From the NCBI GenBank assembly GCA_951813395.1, contig OX638356.1:3918501-3982500 (forward strand): 64,000 bases of DNA. The letters run 5' to 3'. The notes under the pieces are model-generated. The model was not told the DNA's origin and did no database searches. It saw only the letters and a program-made list of their open reading frames with translations. This document shows, in pieces, positions 25,634 through 32,380 of this stretch. This stretch comes from Longimicrobiales bacterium (lineage in GTDB: Bacteria; Gemmatimonadota; Gemmatimonadetes; Longimicrobiales; Gaopeijiaceae). The stretch's first letter is position 1, and each line of letters opens with the position of its first letter. The position numbers and the translations under genes are program-made.

Positions 25634-27030
25634 GAGACGGGGAACCTGCCTTCCCAATCGTCGAGAGGAACGAAGCGCTCACCCTCGGGGACGGTGTAGT
25701 AGACCCTTTGCAGCCCCTGGCGGCGGTTGGGACCGAAGCGCACCTGCTCGCCGACCCCGAGGTCGTAGTTGCGCACGGCGAAGACGGCCTCCTGGATCCC
25801 GGATCGCTGTGGGTTGTCACCCATGCGCCGAATGATCTCGGTGATCAGCTTGGCGTTGACGAACCCCTCCAGGCTCACGAAGCTCTGGGGAAAAGTGGTA
25901 TACGGTTCGCCGGGAGTAATCCGCTCCACGTCCTCCGGCGGCGGAGGATCGTAGCGTGCCATCAGTTCGTGGTACTCGCGAACGGCGGGGAGTGAGGTAT
26001 CCTCGTAGCTCGGGACCACCTGCGAGTTGACCAGGAAACGGGTGTGTGCATCGGCATCCGCGCGTCCCTCGCGCATCAGCGCCAGGAGGTTCTCGCTGCC
26101 CACGAAAGACACGTTGGCGACCGGAATGTGGAGTCCGAGATCCTCGGCATCCCGGGCGAAGGCCGCGCAGGCCTGGTAGGCGCCGATGCAGATCACCGCG
26201 TCCGGAGACCGCGCCTGCAGGATCTCCACCTGCCTGCGCATGCTTGCCCCGAACTGCGTGCCGCGCATGTAGGTCGCCTCGCCGGCGATGGTTTCGCTGT
26301 GCCGTGCAAGTGCCTCCCGCACCCCCGCCCAGCCGCTGCGCCCGTAAGCGTCGTTCTGGTAGAAGACCGCAACCCGGCGGCGCCCGATGTTCAGAAAGTT
26401 GTCGACCAGACCGGCCGTCTCCTGCCGGTAGGATGCACGCAGGTTGAAGGCGAACTCGCCATACGGAGGCTCCCGCTGGGGTTCGGCTCCGGTGAAGGGG
26501 AAGAAGAGGTAGACCTGCTGGTCGCGGAATTTCTTCAGCACCGGGAGCGCCCTGGTGACTGTCGGAGTGCCAACGTAGTTGAAGAGCAGGAAGACCGTCT
26601 CGTCCTGGATGAGCTCGATCGTGTTGGCGACGCAGGGATCGGGCTGGTATCCGTCGTCGAGGAGCTTCATCACGATCCGCCGACCGTTGACCCCGCCGTT
26701 CTCGTTGACGTGGGTGAAGTACGCCATGGCGCCGCGGTAGAGTTCGGTGCCAAGTCCGCGCGAAGGCCCGGAGAACGCAGCGGACACACCCAATACGATC
26801 TCGTCGTCCTGTAGCGTGGCGGCCGCACGGTCGTGCGGTCCCGGATACGGGCGGGCCCCGATCGCCCCGAGCTTTCCCGCCCATGGGGCCGCCATCAGCG
26901 CCCCGAGACCCGAGCGCACAAGTGACCTGCGGGTCAGCGTGCCCGGCCGTTTCTGTCGCACCTCGCCCTCTCCTCCGCCGCCAATGCGAGTCTTCACCTC
27001 AGAATCCTCTTTTCCCGAGAACAAGCTCAT
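25630..27030 (-). CDS. Tat-exported Leu/Ile/Val-type periplasmic substrate-binding protein
   Basis: 466 residues of the type I periplasmic binding-protein fold (LivJ/urea/amide-binding group). The N-terminus holds a twin-arginine motif TRRSLVRSGLGAL, implying export of a folded protein. The core reads IVLGVSAAFSGPSRGLG, NENGGVNGRRIVMKLLDDGY, FLLFNYVGTPTVTRALP and VAVFYQNDAYGRSGW. No ABC permease or ATPase genes are adjacent; instead a receptor-like protein and an MFS carrier follow with overlapping or abutting ends. It therefore may feed a sensor rather than an ABC importer. The ligand is probably an amino acid, amide or small carboxylate. Confidence 0.85.
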   Translation of the reverse strand: MSLFSGKEDSEVKTRIGGGGEGEVRQKRPGTLTRRSLVRSGLGALMAAPWAGKLGAIGARPYPGPHDRAAATLQDDEIVLGVSAAFSGPSRGLGTELYRGAMAYFTHVNENGGVNGRRIVMKLLDDGYQPDPCVANTIELIQDETVFLLFNYVGTPTVTRALPVLKKFRDQQVYLFFPFTGAEPQREPPYGEFAFNLRASYRQETAGLVDNFLNIGRRRVAVFYQNDAYGRSGWAGVREALARHSETIAGEATYMRGTQFGASMRRQVEILQARSPDAVICIGAYQACAAFARDAEDLGLHIPVANVSFVGSENLLALMREGRADADAHTRFLVNSQVVPSYEDTSLPAVREYHELMARYDPPPPEDVERITPGEPYTTFPQSFVSLEGFVNAKLITEIIRRMGDNPQRSGIQEAVFAVRNYDLGVGEQVRFGPNRRQGLQRVYYTVPEGERFVPLDDWEGRFPVS

Positions 27031-27154
27031 CTCGCAAATGGTTGCAGGCGCAATAAGGCACCAGCGCCACAGGAACGTAAGCCATGAACCGCGCCTCGAT
27101 CAACGAGTCCGGCCCCAATTGCCGTCAACCCGGAACAGGAACGTCGGGTCCTAT

Positions 27155-28551
27155 CTATCGCCGTGGAATCTGGGCCGTCGGGAAGGCGATAACGCTCTCG
27201 TTGCCGTCCCGTCCGACCGCCGCGACCCCGAACAGATAGTTGTCGATCACGAGTCCCTCGAGCGTGTGGCGGGTCGCATCGCCGACCCAGCGGGAGTGCT
27301 GCCACTGAGGCGCCGTGGTGTCGCGCCAGTACACCTTGTAGCCCGCCAGCCGGGGATCGTCGACCGCTTCCCATTCCAGGGTGGTGGAGGGCCGGACCGC
27401 GCCACCGATCCTTACCTCCGCGGGAGCGGGAGGGGCCCAGGCCAGGCGCGCCAGCACGGCCGCGTTGACCGCGGTCATGCGGGCGGCGTAGTCGAAGTCG
27501 ACGCCATCGACCACGTCTCCGTACTCGATGCCGTTCTCGGTGCGGATGTTCTGGTGCTGCCTCGTGTAGTTCTCGTGCGTCTCCATGATTCGCACGGCCG
27601 CGAATCCCTGGTCGTTGAAGGGGCGATGGTGCCCGCCGCGCCCGAACCGGTCGAGGCGGTAGATCATGATCGGCTCCAGGTTGGCGATGTAGGCGTCCGC
27701 CGTGGCGGCGACGTAGCGGGCGAGCTGCCGCGAAGGTCCGTCCACCTCTCCGCCGAAGACCCGGTAGCGCCGCCGCTCCGCCTCCGTGTCGGTCACCGGC
27801 GTGGGCTCGGAGAAGACGCGGAAGGTGTTGTTCTCGATCACCCCGTCAACGCCCTCGATGTTGCCGATCATGTCGTTGTTGAGGACCCCGACGATGTCCC
27901 AGCCCTGTTCCCGCGCGACCGCGGCCATGTGCTGTCCCCCCCACAGGCCCTGCTCCTCCCCGGACAGCCCCGCCAGGATCACCGAGTTTCCGAACTCGTA
28001 GCCGGCGAGCAGTCTGGCGGCCTCGATCGCGCCGGCCATTCCCGACGCGTTGTCGTTGGCTCCGGGAGCGTCCGATCCCCGTCCGAGCCGTTCGACGCGC
28101 GCGAGTCGATGTCTCCGGACATGATCACGTAGGTGTTCGGGTTCACGGTACCCCGCTTGATGGCGAGCACGTTCACGACCCAGGTGTCCTGCGGGATGCG
28201 GGGACTGTCTTCGGCGGTGACGAGATTTCGCTGGTACACGACCTCGTAACACCCGCCGCACGCTTCGGAGATGCGCTCGAACTCGGCCTTGATCCAGCGG
28301 CGCGCGGCCCCGATCCCCCGCGTCGCGGATAGCGTGTCGGAGAACGTGTTGCGGGTGCCGAAGCCCGCGAGGGTGCGGATGTCCACTTCGACGCGCGTGG
28401 CGGACGCCGCCCCGACGATGTCGTAGACGCGGGCGTCGGACTGGGGCGGCGCCTGCGCTGTCAGGACGGGCGGCACAAACGTGGCCAGGATCGCCAACGG
28501 CGCGATGGCGGCAGCCGCGAGGGCCGGACGCCGACCGACACGAAGCGGCAA
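27155..28551 (-). pseudogene. Frameshifted M28 family aminopeptidase
   Basis: Two frames together make one secreted M28 zinc peptidase. The first (from a TTG near 28551) carries a signal peptide and runs to SGDIDSRASNGSD. The frame then shifts by one near 28077-28083, in a run of G on the coding strand, and the other frame continues with APGANDNASGMAG, LSGEEQGLWGG, LNNDMIGNIEGVDG and a fibronectin-like C-terminal domain after about residue 370. Metal residues (Asp of SGDID, Asp of GANDN, Glu-Glu of SGEEQ) sit on both sides. Either the gene is inactive or the base count is wrong; the rest of both frames is intact. Confidence 0.75.
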
Positions 28552-28577
28552 CCGCTCACACGTGCGGCTTGCAGCTC

Positions 28578-28760
28578 CTATTCCGCGTCCTCCCGCCCCG
28601 CCAGCCACCGGTTCGTCCGTCGCATCAGCGGGATCGCTTCGGCGATGAAGCGGCGAGTATCCAGCAGCACCACGATCACAAGCGCAATGAGCGCGATCTG
28701 CAGCAGGCCCACCACAGCGCCGATCCACACGAAGGAGCCGAAGCCCGTTCCGAAGTCCAT
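28578..28760 (-). CDS. Small single-span membrane protein, 60 residues
   Basis: A 60-residue protein with a hydrophobic segment at about residues 8-34 (FVWIGAVVGLLQIALIALVI) and a basic cytoplasmic tail (RRFIAEAIPLMRRTNRWL). The ATG at 28760 follows an excellent GGGAGG at good spacing, which supports real translation. It lies just upstream of the frameshifted M28 peptidase and may share its transcript. I recognise no family. Confidence 0.6.
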   Translation of the reverse strand: MDFGTGFGSFVWIGAVVGLLQIALIALVIVVLLDTRRFIAEAIPLMRRTNRWLAGREDAE

Positions 28761-28817
28761 TCCGTATGCCTCCCGATTGCGTGTGCGGCAGCCCGGATTC
28801 GCGCCTTTGGGCTCCCG

Positions 28818-29215
28818 CTACTTTCGATTTCCGTTGCGAGCCCGGCGGCGGTCTTCCAGAGCCTTCCGAAGCTGTCCCTCGTCGGCCCTCTGGTAGCACC
28901 GAAGCACCGTCTTGGCCGTCTTCCACCCGCCGAGTTGGCAGAGAACCTTCAACGGCTGATCCATCAGGTCGCTGGCGGACTTCCGCCTCAGCGAGTGCCA
29001 GCCCCTGCCGGCCTTCGGCTCCAGTCCCGCAAGAATCCTAGCCTTGCTCCACCAAGCGGGCAACCGGGCGGCATCCACACCCACCCGCGGATTCCTGGAC
29101 GCGGGCAGCACCGGAGCCTCCCCGGTTTCGGACCCCATCGCCCGCGCGTCTTCCAACGCGTCGAGTGCCTCATCGGTCACGGGCGTGATGTGTCCGAGAG
29201 GGTCTTGGTGAGGCT
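28818..29215 (-). pseudogene. Truncated tyrosine recombinase (integrase C-terminal fragment)
   Basis: Only the C-terminal catalytic part of a phage-type integrase is present. The His-x-x-Arg box is visible in WHSLRRKSASDL, the LGG box in LCQLGGWKTAKT, and the presumed nucleophile Tyr in VLRCYQRADE. Upstream, ITPVTDEALDALEDARA resembles the segment before the catalytic Arg box, but the Arg box and the DNA-binding N-terminus are missing. The frame runs into the end of the beta-propeller gene. A GTG at 29180 could still start a 120-residue product. This is a remnant of a mobile element, not an active integrase. Confidence 0.7.
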
Positions 29216-30360
29216 CAGTCGCATCGTTCGTCTCCTGTATTGTGTGATGGTGGTCCACGCAGTGCCAGCCGCCAAAGTTGCTGCGTGGGGCTTCCGCGTT
29301 CGTCTTCGCGGTAGGATACCGCCCATCCCGGTCCCACGAAGAAAGGCACTCGATCATCTAAAGTCGCGGTCGCTAGAACGCATCTCGCGATTGGATCTAT
29401 GACTTCCACTACAGTGTCGTACGAGACATTCCAGTCATCGAGCGCAAAATCACCCAGTTCCGGATGTGCTCCCTCGGGTGTCTCGATAAAGCCCTCTGCC
29501 CAGCGCGCAGACGCTACGCCGACCAGCACCCACAGCCTCCCTTCGGAATCCACCTCAAGATCCAGCAAGTGTGGCTTGGGGGGGCGTTCGGGATCAAGCG
29601 ATCCCCATTCACTGTGGGGGGCGAACCAGTCTGCTTCACGAATAAGAGAGAGGGTGAGTCTGCCACGTTCAAGGTCCCACAAGTCAATTTGATATCGAGT
29701 TCGGTGTGCCGCCCACAGCGTACCGTCCCCCGCTGCCAACACGGAGCGATACCGCGTGATTCCCGCGCCCGGAGTACCGTATCCGTCAGGCGACTCGTCG
29801 AAAGAGCGGATGACTTCCCCTCCTGGACCAAAGTGATGTAACACGTAGCCGACGCGGTTGGAGGTAGGGATCGATCCGTTGACGACATAGGTTGAATCTT
29901 GGAGTATCGCGGCGCCGCCAGCCGGATCGAGATACAGCGGATTGGTGTGCATAGTCTCGAAACTGGCGTCGAGGACGGTGCGGCGTCTGGCTACCGCGTC
30001 GAACACATGCAGACTGCCCTCGTGAGGAACGACCCATCGGATGTAGCTGTATTCCCCCGGTCCTTGCCCGTCCCGACCGACTCGCTCCCACCTGGACCCG
30101 TCCACTGCGGCCACGACAAAGGCGTCGGCGGGCCGCCCGGGTACGAAGAGAACACGTGCGGAGTCGAGACGCTGAATATCCGCAGCCTGCTCAACCCAGT
30201 CCCCCCTCAGCGCGACATCCAACGACACATCGATGGACCAAGTGCCTGTATTGTCCATTTGCAATTCGGTCTCGACCTGCATAGCTGCGGCCGTCCCACC
30301 TACGAAAGGCACAGTGGCCAGCATGACTATGGCTGTGGGGCAGTTTCGATGTCGATACAT
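29215..30360 (-). CDS. Exported six-bladed beta-propeller-like protein
   Basis: 381 residues. The N-terminus is a signal peptide (basic start, then IVMLATVPFVGGTAAA). The rest has repeated propeller-type strands such as GSLHVFDAVARRRTVLD, YVLHHFGPGGEVIRSF, GTLWAAHRTRYQIDLWD and GRLWVLVGVASAR, as in the 6-bladed beta-propeller proteins common in Bacteroidota and Gemmatimonadota. ATG 30360 is fixed by a GGAAGG Shine-Dalgarno. Base composition looks less GC-rich than its neighbours and it abuts an integrase fragment, so it may have been acquired. Function is unknown; probably a periplasmic binding or sensing protein. Confidence 0.7.
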   Translation of the reverse strand: MYRHRNCPTAIVMLATVPFVGGTAAAMQVETELQMDNTGTWSIDVSLDVALRGDWVEQAADIQRLDSARVLFVPGRPADAFVVAAVDGSRWERVGRDGQGPGEYSYIRWVVPHEGSLHVFDAVARRRTVLDASFETMHTNPLYLDPAGGAAILQDSTYVVNGSIPTSNRVGYVLHHFGPGGEVIRSFDESPDGYGTPGAGITRYRSVLAAGDGTLWAAHRTRYQIDLWDLERGRLTLSLIREADWFAPHSEWGSLDPERPPKPHLLDLEVDSEGRLWVLVGVASARWAEGFIETPEGAHPELGDFALDDWNVSYDTVVEVIDPIARCVLATATLDDRVPFFVGPGWAVSYREDERGSPTQQLWRLALRGPPSHNTGDERCD

Positions 30361-30484
30361 GCTTTTTCCTTCCAGATGCCAACTTGCCGGGCCCATTCCG
30401 TCCGTGTCGGTAGTTCGCCTACCCATCATTTGTTCCAGCAATGCCATGGTTAGGGAACGGCGACGGCGGCGCAGGGAAGGGGGC

Positions 30485-31486
30485 CTAGTAGCCTCCGCCC
30501 CACCCTTCCGCACCCCACGCCATCACGATCTTCCCGAAGTTCTCGTTCGCCTCCATGCGGCGGTGCGCGTCGGCGGCGCGGGACGCGGGGAAGACCCGGT
30601 CTATCGCAGGCGCAAGTGTGCCGTCCGCGAAGCCGGGGAGCACCGAGGCGGTGAATTCGCGGGCCAGGTCGGCCTTTTCCCCCACCCCCCTCGCCCGCAG
30701 CACCGTCCCGAAGAGGCGCGCGCGCCGCACCATCAGGGACCGCAGATCGATCTCCGCGCGGCTGCCCCCCGGCACACCCACCACCACGTGCCGCCCCCCC
30801 ACCGCGATCGCGGCCTGGTTCCTCGCCAGGTAGGGCGCCCCCACGAGATCCAGGATCACGTCCGCGCCCCTGCCGCCCGTCGCCGCCCTGACGGCCTCGT
30901 CCCACGCGTCTCCACCGTCCAGGCCCAGCCCGAGACCCAGTTCGGCGGCCCGTTCCAGCTTGGACGGCGTGCGCGACGTCCCGATCGTCCGCGCGCCCGC
31001 CCGCCGCGCCAACTGCACCGCCGCGGTCCCGACACCGCTTCCCACCGCGTGGACCAGCAGAGTCTCCCGCCGTTTCAGCCCGGCCTGGCGGAAGACCGCG
31101 TCGCAGGCGGTCATGTAGACTTCGGGAATCGCCCCGGCCACGGTGAGGTCCATTCCGGGGGGTACGCTCACGGCGACCCGCTCGTCCACCACCACGCGCT
31201 CGGCGTATCCTCCGCCCGCGACGATGCCCATCACCCGGTCACCGGACCTCCACCGCGTCACGGCGGCCCCCACCCGCTCAACCACGCCCGCGAACTCGAG
31301 CCCCGGCACCTCGGATTCGCCCGGGGGTGGAGGATACAGGCCACGGCGCTGGAGCAGGTCCGCCCGGTTCACACCGGACGCGCTCACCCTGACCAGCACT
31401 TCGCGGCTTGACGGCTCGGGGTCCGGCACGGATTCGAGCCGCAAGACGTCCGGCTCGCCGAATTCGGGGATTACGACGGCGCGCAT
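30485..31486 (-). CDS. Zinc-independent quinone oxidoreductase (PIG3/TP53I3-like MDR family)
   Basis: 333 residues of the medium-chain dehydrogenase/reductase superfamily, close to the NAD(P)H quinone oxidoreductase PIG3. Features are GVNRADLLQRRGLYPPPPG near the N-terminus, VPGLEFAGVVERVG, the catalytic-domain loop, the nucleotide loop VHAVGSGVGTAAVQLARR, and GRGADVILDLVGAPY. The zinc-ligand cysteines of alcohol dehydrogenases are absent, as expected. ATG 31486 is preferred because homology starts there; upstream in-frame codons add unconserved residues. It diverges from the exonuclease gene and has a TATACA 9 nt before the ATG, hinting at a leaderless transcript. Confidence 0.88.
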   Translation of the reverse strand: MRAVVIPEFGEPDVLRLESVPDPEPSSREVLVRVSASGVNRADLLQRRGLYPPPPGESEVPGLEFAGVVERVGAAVTRWRSGDRVMGIVAGGGYAERVVVDERVAVSVPPGMDLTVAGAIPEVYMTACDAVFRQAGLKRRETLLVHAVGSGVGTAAVQLARRAGARTIGTSRTPSKLERAAELGLGLGLDGGDAWDEAVRAATGGRGADVILDLVGAPYLARNQAAIAVGGRHVVVGVPGGSRAEIDLRSLMVRRARLFGTVLRARGVGEKADLAREFTASVLPGFADGTLAPAIDRVFPASRAADAHRRMEANENFGKIVMAWGAEGWGGGY

Positions 31487-31495
31487 GGGTGGTAA

Positions 31496-31501
31496 TGTAT
31501 A
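31496..31501 (-). promoter_or_regulatory. -10-like element for a possible leaderless oxidoreductase transcript
   Basis: TATACA on the minus strand ends 9 nt before the ATG at 31486. No Shine-Dalgarno is seen between them. This spacing would start transcription at or next to the ATG. No convincing -35 is visible. Confidence 0.4.
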
Positions 31502-31530
31502 CGTGCTCGCGAACCTCCCGGACACGACAT

Positions 31531-31536
31531 TAGAAT
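31531..31536 (+). promoter_or_regulatory. -10-like element for a possible leaderless exonuclease transcript
   Basis: TAGAAT matches the -10 consensus at five of six positions and ends 8 nt before the ATG at 31545. The spacer lacks a Shine-Dalgarno. Together with the divergent element at 31496 it suggests two leaderless promoters in the same 58-nt intergenic space. Confidence 0.45.
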
Positions 31537-31544
31537 AGTCCGCC

Positions 31545-32324
31545 ATGAAACTGCCCTTCGATCTTGACCGGCCGGTCACCTTCTTCGACCTCGAAACCAC
31601 GGGCCTGAGCCTGTCCCGCGACCGAATCGTCGAGCTGGCGATCATCAGGGTGTCTCCGCAGGGCGATGTCTTCGAGAAGGTCCGGCGCTACAACCCCGAG
31701 ATGCCGATTCCTCCCGAGGCCGCTGACATCCACGGGATCACCGACGACCTCGTGGCCGACGAACACCCCTTCCGCGCGACGGCAAAATCCCTGGCCAGCC
31801 TGTTGGAGCCGTGCGATCTCGCGGGCTTCAACATCCGGCGCTTCGACCTGCCGATCCTGCTCGCCGAGTTTCGTCGGGCCGGGGTGGCCTTCGAGGTGAA
31901 GGACCGGCGCCTGATCGACATGAAGATGATCTTCCACCGCGAGGAGCCGCGCGACCTGTCGGCGGCGGCGCGCTTCTACCTGGGGCGGGACCACGCGGAC
32001 GCCCACACCGCGCTGGGCGACATCCGCACGACGGCGGCCGTGCTGACCGCACAACTGCAGAGGTACGGCCACCTCCCGCGCAGCATGGACGGCCTGCACG
32101 CCTACTGCGACGAAATGGGCCCCTACCTCTCCGAGTTCGACCGCTGGTTCTCCGACACACCGGACGGCCTGACGTTCAACCGGGGCAAGCACAAGGGCAC
32201 GCTTCTGGGCGAAGTCGCCCAGTCGGCTCCCGATTACCTGGAATGGATGCTGGGCGCCGACGACATGCCGGCCGAAGTGCTGGAGGCGGTCGGACAGGCG
32301 CTCGCCATAACCGGCCGGGCATGA
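31545..32324 (+). CDS. DnaQ-like DEDDh 3'-5' exonuclease
   Basis: 259 residues. The DEDDh exonuclease motifs are clear: FFDLETTGL (Asp and Glu), LAGFNIRRFDLPIL (Asp) and DHADAHTALGD (His and Asp). The C-terminal FNRGKHKGTLLGEVA plus the SAPDYLEWML segment is a short domain also seen behind exonuclease X-type proteins. The protein may act in proofreading, mismatch repair or RNA trimming; it lacks a polymerase-epsilon clamp motif that I can recognise. The start ATG has no Shine-Dalgarno but a -10-like TAGAAT 8 nt upstream. Confidence 0.87.
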   Translation: MKLPFDLDRPVTFFDLETTGLSLSRDRIVELAIIRVSPQGDVFEKVRRYNPEMPIPPEAADIHGITDDLVADEHPFRATAKSLASLLEPCDLAGFNIRRFDLPILLAEFRRAGVAFEVKDRRLIDMKMIFHREEPRDLSAAARFYLGRDHADAHTALGDIRTTAAVLTAQLQRYGHLPRSMDGLHAYCDEMGPYLSEFDRWFSDTPDGLTFNRGKHKGTLLGEVAQSAPDYLEWMLGADDMPAEVLEAVGQALAITGRA

Positions 32325-32380
32325 CAAGCGGTCCGCGCCACCACCAATCGAACCCCCCTCCGCCAGGAGCAGGCAAAGCA

